Assembly (NCBI RefSeq): GCF_000003195.3
Contig: NC_012874.2
Span: 62,191,768 to 62,255,767 of the forward strand
From: Sorghum bicolor
Taxonomy: Eukaryota > Streptophyta > Magnoliopsida > Poales > Poaceae
Length of the DNA: 64,000 nucleotides
Direction of reading: 5' to 3'
Shown: one piece after another, positions 33,326 to 45,012 of the stretch
How positions within the stretch are numbered: position 1 is the first letter of the stretch
How the letters are laid out: each line of letters begins with the position of its first letter
Notes under the pieces: generated by a model
Database searches by the model: none
Seen by the model: the letters and a program-made list of their open reading frames with translations, nothing else
Told to the model about the DNA's origin: nothing
Translations under genes and position numbers: made by a program

Positions 33326-36300
33326 TTAAGCCGACACAACAGTGAACTTCTTCTTGACGTATGACCCTTGGTTATAATCCTGCCGTAACCATGGAGTATC
33401 CTCATTGTTTAACAGAATGCTTGGGTCTTTGTTGACTATGAAGGGCGGAATTCGATCATCCCTTTTGTAATCGCCTGACATGTCTGACTTGTCCTCAATT
33501 CCGATAATGTTTCTTTTTCCAGAAAGGACAATGTGGCGCTTTGGCTCATTGATGATTGAGTGGTCATCATTTTTTTCTCTCTTTGGTTTTGTAGACATAT
33601 CTTTGACATAGAACACCTGACTCACGTCTGCAGCAAGGACAAATGGTTCGTCTTTGAACCCACTATTGTTAAGGTCCACGGTTGTCATCCCATACTCCTT
33701 GTCGACTGTTACCCCACCTCCGGTCATCTTCACCCATTGGCACCGGAACAAAGGAACTTTAAAATTAGCTGCATAGACTAGTTCCCATATGTCTTCTATG
33801 CGTCTATAGTATATTTGTCTGTTCCCATTTGGATCCGTGGCATCCACGCGTACACCACTATTTTGGTTGGTGCTCCTTTTATCTTGGCCAACTGTGTAAA
33901 ATGTGTTACCATTTATCTCGTACCCTTTGTACGTGAGGACATGCCATGATGGTTGCCTGGCCAACAAATAAAGCTGCCCATCAATGTTTTCATCACCTTG
34001 ACATTTTTTGCGCAACCAATCGCCAAAAGTTTCCATGTGCTGACGCATTATCCAAGCTTCATTCTTCCCGGGCCACTGGGACCATAGGAAATCTTTGTGT
34101 ACCTCAACATATGGTTCCACCAATGAGGAGTTCTGGAGAACTGTGTAGTGTGTTTTATTGAAGTAATCGTCTCCCGTACCAATATATGTTTTCTTCCCAA
34201 GTGTTCCCTTTCTGCTGAGTCTGCCCTCGTGTCGAGATTCAGGAATGCCAATTGGGTCAAGGTCTAGAATAAAGTCAACATAGAACTCTATGACCTCCTC
34301 TGTTCCGTAGCCCTTAGCAATGCTTCCTTCTGGCCGGGAACGACTATGGATATATTTCTTTAGGACACCCATGAATCTCTCGAAGGGGAACATGTTGTGT
34401 AGGAACACAGGACCGAGAATACGAATCTCTTTGACCAGATGAACTAGGAGGTGTGTCATGATATCGAAGAAGGATGGAGGGAACACCAACTCAAAGCTGA
34501 CGAGACATTGAATGACATCATTCTGTAGAGTAGCTAGTTGTTCTAGATTGATTGCCTTCTGAGAAATTGCATTGAGGAATGCACATAGCTTTACGGTGGC
34601 TAGACGTACGTGTGGAGGTAAAATTCCTCTTAAAACGACCGGCAGCAATTGCGTCATTAGAACGTGACAGTCATGGGACTTCAAGTTCAGGAATTTCTTC
34701 TCTGGCACATTAATTATTCTCTTGATATTGGAGGAGAATCCAGATGGGACCTTGATGCTGCTAAGACATTCAAACATGCTTTCCTTCTCTTCTTTGCTCA
34801 GAGTGTAACTAGCAGGGCTTAAGTAATGACGTCCATCATCTGTCTTTTTTGGATGCATGTTGTCTCGTTCTTTCATGCGCTGCAAGTCTTGTCGTGCTTC
34901 AAGTGAATCCTTAGACTTCCCGTAGACACCCATGAATCCGAGCAAGTTCACACAAAGATTCTTTGTCAGATGCATCACGTCGATCGCGTTGCGGACCTCT
35001 AGGACATTCCAGTAAGGTAGCTCCCAAAATACGGATTTCTTCTTCCACATGGGTACGTGTCCCTTAGCATCCTTGGGAATAGGTTCGCTGCCTCATCCCT
35101 TTCCAAATACCACTTTTATATCCTTGACCATTTCGAGTACATCATCTCCGGTTTGATTGAGAGGTTTGGTCCGGTGGTCTGCCTTGCCTTTAAAATGCTT
35201 GCCTTTCTTTCGTACTGGGTGGTTCACAGGAAGAAACCGACGGTGGCCAAGGTACACGACCTTTTGACATTTTTTCAAAAATATACAGTCAAGGTCTTCA
35301 TAACAATGTGTGCATGCATTATATCCCTTGTTTGACTGGCCTGAAAGATTACTCAGTTGCTTCGGTCCTTGGATAAGCACCGGCATCATAATAAACTTCC
35401 GCTTCATGCATAGCCATGGAGGAAGGTTGTAGATACATAGAGTAACTGGCCAAGTGTTGTGACTACTGCTCTGCTCACCGAAAGGATTCATACCATCTGT
35501 ACTTAAGGCGAACCGCAAGTTTCTAGCATCATCTACAAAATCTGGGAATTCTCTGTCTATCGCTCTCCACTGGGATCCATCGGCAGGGTGTCTCAGCATA
35601 TTGTCTATCTTACGGTCTTCTTTATGCCACCGCAACAACTTTGCATTGTCCTTATTTCTGAATAGACGTTTTAATCGTGGTATTATAGGAGCATACCACA
35701 TAATCTTGGCAGAAATTTTCTTCCTATGACGTTCTTCACCCTCAACATCGCCAGGATCATCTCGTCTAATCTTATACCGTGGTGCCTTACATACTGGACA
35801 TGCATCCAAATTCTCGTATTCCTCCCCACGGTAGAGGATACAGTCATTAGGACATGCGTGTATCTTCTGGATTTCTAATCCCAAAGGGCAAACAACCTGT
35901 TTTGCTTCATACGTAGTGGTGGGCAATTCGTTGCCTTTTGGAAGCATCTTTTTTATGATCTTCAATAACTGCCCAAATGCATCGTCAGATATACCATTCT
36001 TTGCCTTCCATTGCAGCAATTCCAGTGTGGTACCCAGCTTTTTTTGCCCCTCTTCAGCGTGGGATATAGCGATTTCCTATGGTCCTCTAGCATGCGCTCG
36101 AACTTGGCTTTCTCTTTATCACTTTCACATTCTCTTTGTGCATCACGGATGGCATCACCAAAAGCATCATCGCCCCGATCATCTTCTGTCGCTATCTCTT
36201 CTTCATTATCTCCCCCCATTGCAACATCATTGAAGCCACCGTACTGAGCAATAATATTGGCATGGTCCAATTCTTCTTCTTCTTCACCTTCATCCATTAT

Positions 36301-36540
36301 AATCCCGCTTTCTCCATGTTTGGTCCAACAAATATAGTTTGGTACGAAACCAGACTTTAATAAGTGTGAATGAAGAGTTCTTGAGTTAGAATATTCCGTC
36401 AAATTCTTGCACACGGCACATGGACAGCACATGAAACCGTCCCTCTTATTTGTCTCGGCCACACTTAAGAAAAAGTGCACGCCATTAATGAACTCTTCGG
36501 AGCGCCGATCGGCATTATACATCCAATTGCATGTTACCAT
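33326..36540 (-). pseudogene. CACTA TNP2 transposase, broken
   Basis: The transposase that cuts CACTA ends. The start chosen is ATG 36540 (MVTCNWMYNADRRSEEF). Domains in order: transposase-associated domain (36520-36330, Cys-rich CCPCAVC and the WTKHGE end), tnp2 core (36010-35110, with LSTDGMNPFG and NLSGQSNKGYNACTHC), DUF4218 (about 34950-34330, FLNLKSHDCHVLMTQLLPV) and DUF4216 (about 33900-33600). Defects: a frameshift in an A/T run near 36040; an internal deletion near 35355, where IQGPKQ joins LSNLSG and the usual block of about 60 residues is missing; and TGA at 35095-35093. The 574-residue C-terminal part (35050-33326) is fully open. Confidence 0.88.
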
Positions 36541-36676
36541 CTGCATTAAATATAACATATATATTATGAAAACCATGCACACATATAGTTTCTCATCTTA
36601 TTGCACAACATGTCTAAGATACATAGTTGATTAATTTAGGAAAGCTTGGCTACAACAAATACAATCGCAACTAGCA

Positions 36677-37156
36677 CTAAAAAACCAAAACTAAAATGCA
36701 CTTAAGCAACATAATTAGTTCGCGTCCGATCCCAACTATAATAGATAGATCATTCGCTTGATCAACATCATTGAACTCCTTTCGTCGGCTCACTGCCTCA
36801 CCACCTTCAGCCTCAACCACTTGTGCAAAAGATTTCTTAATGTGTTCAATGTATTCTTCCTCCCAGTACCAACCTGTACATCCACTGGTACCGTCCCACT
36901 GAAATTAAAAGAGAGAATCAAAAGTTTAATTAATATTATTTAAAAAATATGCACATATATAAGCAAATGTCTGGAAATAACTCACATTACGATCCGGACA
37001 CTTGTAGAATATACGACCCTTGTTTACTCCCTCTTTCGACACTTTGTACTCCATCAAAATCTTCTGCCCACACTTGCCACAAGTAATGAGTGGGAGTTCC
37101 GGACGGTATCGCTTTTGAACCCGTTGAGAGACCGAAGACCCGGTCATGGTTGCCAT
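36677..37156 (-). CDS. CACTA-encoded GRF zinc-finger protein
   Basis: Two exons, 37156-36986 and 36898-36677, with GTGAGT donor and TTTCAG acceptor, give a 130-residue protein. The GRF-type zinc finger holds CGKCGQKILM (about residues 26-35), GRIFYKCPDR and, across the junction, WDGTSGCTGWYW. It is followed by a charged linker and a C-terminal hydrophobic helix (LIMLLKCILVLVF), a layout often seen in small proteins next to TNP2 in grass CACTA elements. Function unknown; GRF fingers bind single-stranded nucleic acid in other proteins. It is the first gene from the right end of the element and shows no disabling mutation. Confidence 0.72.
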
Positions 37157-37720
37157 CTACTATCTATACTCAATTTTTAAACAATTATAAATTCCACATT
37201 TACTAGTAAACATGTATGATTAAAGAAGAACCTAATAATATCCTTTATTTGTCTAGTTACTTCAACAAATCTTCTAAATTATACAATGGACATTATGTAG
37301 TAATAAAAATAAATCAAGTGATATTAACAAACCATTTAATTTTGAACTATCGTACTTTCTAAGATCATAAAAAGATACTATAATTCATTCTTGCAAACTA
37401 CATTAATACTAGGTCAACCATGAAATATGATATATATATATAGATATATATATATGGATACTAATTCATGTGAATGATTCAAAATAACAACGTGGATTTG
37501 AGCTAAAAATAATGGGAACATCACAAGCCAAAAACAACATGAAAAAGACAACAAAGACAAAAGTTAGTCACCTCCAAACACGAAGAAACGACGACGAAGT
37601 CGAAGAAGATCAACGATGGGCGTCGGAGATGAAGAACAAATGAGGAAGAAGAAGCTCCAAGAACAACAATGGTGAATGGTGCTCTCGGTTTCAAATGGGC
37701 AGAGAGGAGGAGGGATCCGG
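37157..37720. other. CACTA leader, no gene seen
   Basis: AT-rich sequence with a (TA)n run at 37431-37454, then GAAGAAG-rich 5'UTR-like DNA at 37560-37660. An ORF on the minus strand (37564-37875) crosses the subterminal repeats and is not credible. Confidence 0.45.
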
Positions 37721-37729
37721 CCTATAAAC

Positions 37730-38004
37730 CGGACCTTTAGAACCGGTTCAGGGACAAAACAGGTGCTAAAGGCTTTGCCTCGGCCCGTGGCGCTGGCCGG
37801 TTCTAAAGGGGACCCTTTAGCACCACGAACCGGTGCTAAAGGGTTCCTGCCCTGACAGCACCTGTCAGTAGCCATTGGGCAGGACCCTTTAGCACCGGTT
37901 CGTGTTACGAACCGGTGTTAAAGGGGTCTTTAACCCCGGGCCGCAAAAAGGCCGAGGTTTTTGGCCATTTTGGGCATCGACCAATGCCTCATTCTGTAGT
38001 AGTG
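37730..38004. repeat. CACTA right subterminal repeat region
   Basis: At least three hairpins with AACCGGTG/CACCGGTT cores and CCTTTAGCACC arms (e.g. 37880-37921), ending at GTAGTAGTG, the complement of CACTACTAC. Confidence 0.85.
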
Positions 38005-38010
38005 GACATG

Positions 38011-38840
38011 TAGAGCTGGGAATTGGGCTGTTCTAGGACAGGTTATGGTACGGTCTTTTGGCACGATCTAAAGTACAGCACAACACGAAATATTTTGGGC
38101 CGTGTAAGCACAACACGAACACAAGGGCCATGTCGTGCCCAGAATGTCGGCATGGCGGGGCTACATAGCCCGGCCCGCATTTTGGGTCATGCTTGAGCTG
38201 GCACGACATAAAAATGGCACGCAGACATTTCGACAACTGTACAATGCAACTTTTTAGTATTTACTATAATAACTCTCATCTAATTCTTCAGTAGATTATA
38301 AAAATTACTAAAAATTTCATTAAACTAGTACACACAAGATATATATATTTGATATCACGAGCGAAAAAAATAAAACTTTTAAAGATATTTTGAGGGTCGT
38401 GCTTGGACCGGCACGCTCGGAGGGCGTGCCGGCGTGTCATGGACCGTGTTTGAGCCAAAGAAAAATTCACCGTGCCTTATCAACACGGTCCGATGTGCCT
38501 CTCGCGCCTAAGAGTAAGGTCAATAAGAGAGTCAAGTGCTTGGCTATAAGCCAAGTGATTAGAGCCAACTTATACAGTAAGAACACTTTTGCTTTCCTAT
38601 TTCTCCTTACAATACTTGCTATTTGGACTCACCACTACCTATGTATTCGTGCCTAGCTTGGTGCTTGCATAAGAGCCAAACTATCATCTCTCTTATTTCT
38701 TTTTTCCTCTACATCAGTATTAGCTTGGTTATAAGTTTATTATTGTATCTGCTCTAATGCTCTAAAGAGAATAATCCGAAGCACTACAGCACGAGAGGGT
38801 CGGCCGTGCCAGCACGGCATGGCCCTAAGTCCCAGCTCTA
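38011..38840. mobile_element. hAT-like non-autonomous element
   Basis: 11 bp perfect terminal repeats TAGAGCTGGGA / TCCCAGCTCTA, with GGCCGTGC/GCACGGCC-rich subterminal motifs. The right 8 bp flank is GTGACACG (38841-38848). The left flank is GTGACATG once the CACTA insertion is ignored (20372-20376 plus 38008-38010), a 7 of 8 match, the duplication length of hAT elements. Confidence 0.78.
38509..38757. mobile_element. MITE nested in the hAT-like element
   Basis: Imperfect ends TAAGAGTAAGGTCAATAA and TTATTGTATCTGCTCTAA, with GGCTATAAGCC inside. The same family, in the opposite orientation, occurs at 44534-45012. Confidence 0.65.
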
Positions 38841-38917
38841 GTGACACGTATGGTCTGCTTGGCCTCCCTGAGTGACTGACTAGTATGCTCTGCTGGCTGC
38901 TGCATGCATGCATTTGG

Positions 38918-39150
38918 GCTTTTGAAAAGATTTCTGATTTCGGTACTGTAGCATTTTCGTTTTTATTTAACAAATATTATTTAATTGTAAATTAATTAGG
39001 CTTAAAAGATTTATCTCGTGATTTACAGACAAACTACTTAATTAGTTTTTGTTTTCGTCTATATCTAATACTTTATGCATATGCCTCAAGATTTGATGTG
39101 ACGGAAAATCTTGAAAAATTTTTAGTCTTTGCGGTGAACTAAACTAGGCC
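38918..39150. mobile_element. Tourist-like MITE, GGCCTTGTTTAGTTC family, left end eroded
   Basis: Right end GAACTAAACTAGGCC and internal words of the family are clear; the left end reads GGGCTTTTGAAAAG and lacks the canonical terminal repeat. Confidence 0.68.
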
Positions 39151-39804
39151 TTGGTGTTTGCCCCCGTGTACCGTACGTGTACACGATAGGTGGCACGCCG
39201 CACGCAAAGAACCACGCGTGCTTCTGGGCTCGATCTGTTTGCTATCCTCCAAAGTACACTTGAGTCCTTGACAGGAATGCAAAACAAAATAGAGGAATAG
39301 GAGAAAACACAGAAACAGAATGAAATAATAAGTAAAAAAAAGAACAGAATGAAATAACAAGTGAAGCCTCAAGAATTAATTCTATGACACGGGAATTGCA
39401 ACTTTGAGATGTTTAGATTGCAGGAATATGCATGGAAAGATCGATCATCACGTCTCTAAACAACAAACAAATCAGTTACCAACCTTGCTAGCAATAGGCT
39501 AAAGTGATTTAGGAACTTAGTTTATTGTTTCCATCCAAGAGGTGGAGGAGTCTTGTACTACAGTACTACACTTCAGATACACCCCCTAACATTTTGCGTT
39601 GCGTCTAACAGACACTACACAACAAGAACACAGAAGCAGACCCACGCCACTGCATAGTACTACATACGGACGACATAGCTAGAGCATCAAATCTATCATC
39701 TTCGAGTGAAGATGTTACAATATTACAATATATCATACATACATCTGTAGATGTTCATAACAGTTTGTCTCATGTTGCAATACAACGAACCGGCGAGCAG
39801 TTCA
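39151..39804. other. 3' flank of the aminotransferase gene
   Basis: No gene. The part nearest 39804 should hold the 3'UTR and polyadenylation signal of the minus-strand gene; AT-rich stretches at 39710-39750 are candidates. Confidence 0.4.
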
Positions 39805-42800
39805 TCACATCACTCTACCGGCCGGCTTGCTGCTGTGTCGCAGGCAGAAGGAATTGAGCCTGTCAAGGCCGTCTTCGAGAGAAGACGGATCAATTGCAAA
39901 GGTGATCCGGAGCCAATCCTTGCATCCCACAACACGTCCTGACAACAATTTGTTTCCAACATGTTACATTACAGTACGTCTCAAACACAAAAAGGTGATC
40001 TCGATCTCAAGGTGGCTGCAAAAAATGTCTACTAAACATATTGATGAACTGATGTGTATTAGTTCTACAACTATAGTTTCAAAAGAATCATGTATGTATA
40101 TGTTCAGGAGAACAATAAAGCACCTGGCAGAACAACAACTGATTCCTCCTTTGCCAGCCGGCAGCAGAAGTCCATGTCATCTTTGATGTCCTGCAGGCAG
40201 GACAGATCTAGCTTCACCTGTAGCAGGTCATGGCAATTTCACACCAGCCTGTTAGTGTTAGCGAATCACTCATGATGTGTTTTGCTTCTGCAACATGGAA
40301 GAGTACTATATATGTACTGAATCATCACACACCATTACAAACATGGATCCCATTGGTTTGCTTGGGCATGTGACTCCGTTGATGTCCTTCAACTTCTCCC
40401 AGCATAGATCTGCACTTTCTTTGAGAATTTTGATGGTTTGTTGGAAGAATTCCTCCTTGGAGTTCTCCAGGAGGTTCGGAACTGCTGCCTAAACAACAGA
40501 ATTTTGTGATGTGATTTAAGTCGATGCAAACCATTAAATTTCCTACGCACAGTTTCAAGGCTTGCAAGAAACTGGCAATGCAGTTATAGTCACCTGAACA
40601 AATGTTGTAGGATCAGAGCAGATATAATGGTAGGTCCTGATGCTAGCGGCTACCTGAAAGAACAAAAAACATGTGTAAGCATTGTGCGACTGCATTTTGC
40701 GCTCTACTTTCATTTAATTCCAAAATCTGAAGAATAGCTTCACTATTAAATCAGGTATGTGCACATTCCGTTAAATGAAATATGAAAAAAAAAACTTCCC
40801 AATACTGACTATCACAAAACCGATGTTCAAGCATGAGAAGTAGTAAATTGAGAACCTTGGTTCTCTGAAATACACCATTAGGATCATTGGTAACAATCCA
40901 TCCCAGCCGCCAACCGGGCACCAGCCATCTCTTTGATAATGACCCCAGTGTGAGCACTGGAGCCACAGCCCCAAACACACCCATCGGCACAAATTTCCTC
41001 TCTCCAAATGTCAAGTGTGCGTAAGCCTCATCTGCTATTACAAATATGCCAAGCTTCCGTGCTGTCTCGGCAACCTACAAAATCATGGACACAAATAGGC
41101 ATTCAGACTATCCCCCAGAGCAGTCAACTAAGGCAGAACCGGAAGTAGCTTATATTAGAACTTGCCTTGGCCAGGTGCTCATAGGAGTACACATTGCCAC
41201 ATGGGTTTCCTGGGTTGATGAGGACAATGGCAACAGTATTCTTGTCAGCAAGAGCTTGGACGCAATCAGTGTCAACCTCCCAGTCTTTCTCAGGTAGAAG
41301 ATCGAAGTACCGGGCTTCCATTCCGTTGAAAACAGCGCGCGCCTCATAAAACTTGTAGCCAGGTCTTGGGAGCAAGATATTGGCACCAGGACGAGCTAAC
41401 ACAGAGCAGATTATCTCAATTGCTTGAACACAGCCGTTTGTGAGGTAGACATCATCGAGTGACAATTCATATGGCAAATCACGGGATAAGTACTGCGCAA
41501 TGGACCTGAAATTTGTGGTTTTAAACCACCATAAGATAACTATGTTTAAAGTTGTGAAGAACATAGATGTATAATGGAATCTGTAGTAATTGAAAACAAA
41601 TTAGACTGTATTTTGTGCTGCAAGAAATAGCCATTAATGTCTGCTGGGTGAAAATTTCAGTCTCCAAGCTCTCTTAGGTATTGTGAGAAATTTAAGGTGC
41701 AGGATTCCAGTTATTGTTTCTTATGACCATGAACCCGTTACAGTCCTAGGACTGATGGGGATAACAAGAAAAAAACCATCGGGGAAACATGAAACAAAAA
41801 TGTCATGACTGATCACAACCTAAGGAAGTGAATCTTATAGTAGGAACATGAACCAAGGTGGATAGCAATGCATTGTTGATATTAGTGGCTATCACAGCAA
41901 GTTGAAGAAGACAATATTGGCAGGCGTAAGGTTTATTGATTCCCAGGCAGAGCATATATATACACTGCGTTAACTAGAACTGGTTGTTAAAATCATGTTG
42001 ACTTCAGAAATATGATGGGGAAATCAAAGGGCCTTTCCACACACCTGGGATAATCCAGATGCTAAAAAATCCGAAAAATCTGATATTAATATTCGTTTTA
42101 ATGTCAATATGGATGTCTATATTTGTATCTCATTCAAGTATGAATACTACACAGATGTATTCAGATTCCGGATTCGTTTTTTATGACTTTCCTCTATCCG
42201 TTTTCATATCCATATTCAAAAAAAAGTAACATTTTCCGTACTTAAGAAGAACAAAGTGCTCGGTAATGCTGTTCGTAACTATGAAGAACATTATACATAG
42301 CTATAAATAACAATGTCCGTGTCCAATGTGAAATATATCTATGACTAATTAACAATTTAAATGATACTAATTTTAATATTACAAATGATATGCATGATTC
42401 ATCAAACTATTTAAAAGCTATCCTTTTGATACAATGCCATTATATTAAAATGAAGTAAATAATGCTATCCGAATCCAAATCCAACCCTACCCACACAAGT
42501 CCAATCCACAAAATGTCCTTATTTTAGCATCTAGCAGTCCTATTTGCATCTAGAAAAAATAGAGATAGAAGGCCAAGAAGTCAGTCACCTCACCTCCGTG
42601 CTGGCTCAAGGCCGACGCAAGTGGAGTAGGAGTTGTACTCGCCGGACTGGAGCGCGCCGGCGACGGCGTCCACGGCCTCCGGCGACGTCCGGAAGCACGG
42701 GAACGCCGACGGGTCGCCGTGGCCCATCGGGATCACCGGCCGCCCGCCGCCGCCGCCGCCTGCGGCACCCATCTCGGCCTTGATCTTGGCTAGCACGCCG

Positions 42801-42907
42801 CGCACCGAGATCGACGCCAGGCCCAGGAGGGTCTCGTTCGGCACGAAGTTCCACGAGTCCGGGACAGCCGCCACCTCCCCATTGCTGGCCCTGGCGCTGT
42901 TCTCCAT
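39805..42907 (-). CDS. PLP aminotransferase, tyrosine/nicotianamine aminotransferase family
   Basis: Seven exons: 42907-42594, 41505-41166, 41074-40856, 40653-40594, 40488-40333, 40217-40124, 39938-39805. Phases close to give about 438 residues, the normal family length. The enzyme moves the amino group of tyrosine-like or nicotianamine substrates to 2-oxoglutarate via pyridoxal phosphate, in tyrosine catabolism/tocopherol synthesis or in grass phytosiderophore synthesis; sequence alone does not decide which. Visible residues: NPGNPCG (Asn about 205), ADEAY (Asp 233, Tyr 236), SLSKR (PLP Lys about 266), WLRITF (Arg about 405). GHGDP near the N-terminus is also family-typical. Start [10 protein letters not shown] is chosen because nothing upstream is conserved. 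Intron 2 has a GC donor (AAG then GCAAGT). Exon 1 is GC-rich with a poly-Gly run. Confidence 0.9.
41976..42588 (-). other. large first intron of the aminotransferase gene, AT-rich
   Basis: Part of the roughly 1.09 kb intron between exons 1 and 2 (42593-41506). Words such as ATATCCATATTCAAAAA and ATCCGAATCC suggest an old hAT or MITE remnant, but no ends could be fixed. Confidence 0.35.
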
Positions 42908-43008
42908 CGGGGAATGGCGATTGCTCAGGCGCCCGCGCGCAAGGTTTGGCTTTGTTGGCGGACTGGCCACTTCGAGCTAAGCAGAGTGTGGCGGAGGAAG
43001 AAGATGGG

Positions 43009-43060
43009 AAACAGAGGAACCAAGTTTTTTTTAAAAAAAAAAAAACAGAGGAACCAAGTT
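43009..43060. repeat. 18 bp direct repeat around a T/A homopolymer
   Basis: AAACAGAGGAACCAAGTT occurs at 43009-43026 and 43043-43060, separated by TTTTTT and an A-run. It lies about 100-150 bp upstream of the aminotransferase ATG, probably in its 5'UTR or promoter. Confidence 0.85.
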
Positions 43061-43205
43061 GGGGAGGAGGAAGAACCGAAGAAGAACACGTGAACAGAGT
43101 AACAAGATGGGGATTCAGAGATCTCTCTACAAATGGTTACGTGTCCTCTTCTTTTGTCCTTTTCTTTTCTTTATTTATTATTCAGGATATTCTCCTTATC
43201 CCCTA

Positions 43206-43447
43206 GGCCTTGTTTAGGTCTTGTTTAGTTTCCAAATTTTTCAAGATTTTCCGTCACATCGAATCTTGCGGCACATGCATGAAGCATTAAATATAGACGA
43301 AAACAAAAACTAATTACGTAGTTTACCTATAAATCGCGAGACGAATCTTTTGATCCTAGTTAGTCTATGATTGGATAATATTTGCCACAAACAAACGAAA
43401 GTGCTACAGTAGCTAAATCCAAAATTTTTCCCAAACTAAACAAGGCC
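43206..43447. mobile_element. Tourist-like MITE, GGCCTTGTTTAGTTC family
   Basis: GGCCTTGTTTAGGTCTTG (with a short internal repeat of TTGTTTAG) at the left and AAACTAAACAAGGCC at the right; all internal family words present. Confidence 0.82.
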
Positions 43448-43682
43448 TAGTTCATCCCGAAAACCAAAATCTTTTCAAGATTCTCCGTCACATCAAATCT
43501 TGGAGCACATGCATGAAGCATTAGATATAGACGAAAATAAAAACTAATTACACAGTTTGCCTGTAAATCACGAGATGAATCTTTTGAGCCTAGTTAGTCC
43601 ATGATTGGATAATATTTGTCAAATAAAAACGAAAATGCTACAGTGCCGAAATCCGAATTTTTTTCGGAACTAAACAAGGTCT
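43448..43682. mobile_element. Tourist-like MITE, same family, abutting the previous copy
   Basis: Starts TAGTTCATCCCGAAAACC directly after the previous copy's GGCC and ends GGAACTAAACAAGGTCT; the left terminal repeat is shortened. Confidence 0.72.
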
Positions 43683-43769
43683 TATCTTACATTGCTATTC
43701 AGAACCCCAATCCATATTCCAAGGGGCTGTTTGCCAGGTCCACCTGGATCAGCTCAACCAATAAAATAA

Positions 43770-44012
43770 GGTCTTGTTTAGTTCACTCTAAAAACCAAAA
43801 AGTTCTCAAGATTCCCCGTCACATCGAATCTTGTGGCACATGCATGAAAAATTAAATATAGACGAAAACAAAAACTAATTACACAGTTTAGCTGTAAATC
43901 ACGAGACAAATCTTTTGATCCTAGTTAGTCCATAATTGGATAATATTTGTCACAAACAAACGAAAGTACTACAGTACCGAAAACTTTTCACTTTTCGAAA
44001 CTAAACAAGGCC
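43770..44012. mobile_element. Tourist-like MITE, same family, third copy
   Basis: GGTCTTGTTTAGTTCAC and GAAACTAAACAAGGCC ends, with TAA duplicated on both sides (43767-43769 and 44013-44015). Confidence 0.83.
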
Positions 44013-44180
44013 TAATAATAATTTTTTTTCATATAAACTTGGATTAAGACAAATTTTATTTTAAAATTGTAGCATTTGACATGATCTACATCTTTGTAGT
44101 TAGCGAGTAGACGCTAGACCAACCGGCTAGCTAGACTGCGTCACATCCTTGCAACCTACTCCCTCCGGCCAGCTTTCTTA

Positions 44181-44525
44181 GGGCCTGTTTAGATTGGGAA
44201 TGAAAATTTTTTGGGTGTCACATCGGATGTGTCGGAAGGATGTCGGGAGGGGTTTTTAGAAACTAATAAAAAAACAAATTACATAGCTCGTCAGAAAACT
44301 GCAAGACAAATTTATTAAGCATAATTAATCTGTCATTAGCATATGTGGGTTACTGTAGCACTTAAGGCTAATCATGGAGTAACTAGGCTTAAAAGATTCG
44401 TCTCGCGATTCTTAACTAAACTGTGTAATTAGTTTATTTTTTTATCTACATTTAATGTTCTATGCATGTGTCCAAAGATTCGATGAGATGGATGAAAAAA
44501 TTTTGGATAGGGAACTATTTCGTCA
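44181..44525. mobile_element. Tourist-like MITE, GGCCTGTTTAGATTG family
   Basis: Begins GGGCCTGTTTAGATTGGGAA after TTA. A close relative is at 45421. The right terminal repeat is not recognisable, so the end is approximate. Confidence 0.65.
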
Positions 44526-44533
44526 TTTTTCAG

Positions 44534-45012
44534 TTAGAGCAGGTACAATAATGGGCTTATAGCCAAGCTAATGCTGATGTGGAGGAGAGAAGAGAGGAGA
44601 GAGATGATAGCTTGGCTCTTAGTTAAGCACCAAGCTGGGCACGGATGCATAGGTAGTAATGGGCCCAAAAAGCAAATGTTGTGAGAAGAAAGAAAAAAGA
44701 GAATGTGTTTTAGAGACAAGTAGGAGACAACTTATTATATAACTTGGCTCTAATTATTTGGCTTATAGCCAAGCACTTGGCTCTATTAGGCCAGTCTCAA
44801 TGCATGTTTCATGAGAGTGTCATGCACATTAAATATGGCGCCACATAAGCAAAATTGCTGACTTGGCAGAGTCATTAAATGAAGGAGTTTCATCAGATGA
44901 GAGAGGAGTTTCATCCCCATGAAACTCTTGTGGCTCGGTTACCTAGTTTATAGTTTTAGTAGCTGTGTCATGAAACTATACATTGGGACTAGCCTTATTG
45001 ACCTTGCTCTTA
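44534..45012. mobile_element. MITE of the 38509 family, interrupted
   Basis: Left end TTAGAGCAGGTACAATAA and right end TTATTGACCTTGCTCTTA are imperfect inverted repeats; it is split by the TTA-flanked MITE at 44789-44994. Confidence 0.65.
44789..44994. mobile_element. Tourist-like MITE, GGCCAGTCTC family, 206 bp
   Basis: GGCCAGTCTCAATG at the left, CATTGGGACTAGCC at the right, and TTA on both sides (44786-44788 and 44995-44997). Confidence 0.83.

Larger units (their letters stand above)
20377..38004 (-). mobile_element. CACTA (En/Spm) transposon, 17.6 kb, with nested insertions
   Basis: Left end CACTGCTGCAG and right end complementary to CACTACTACAG form the terminal repeats, flanked by a perfect 3 bp duplication GAC (20374-20376 and 38005-38007). 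Subterminal hairpin-rich repeats with CACCGGTT/AACCGGTG cores occur inside both ends. Genes read leftward: a GRF zinc-finger protein, TNP2 transposase, then an En/Spm-type and Ulp1-like gene. Two retroelements are inserted in it (21195-24867 and 26399-28752), leaving about 11.6 kb of element. Stops, frameshifts and an internal transposase deletion make it non-autonomous. Confidence 0.92.

Noticed and set aside
20377..38004. Possible viral integration because of protease-like and zinc-finger ORFs
   Set aside because: CACTA termini, 3 bp TSD, TNP2 and En/Spm-type domains explain all of them.
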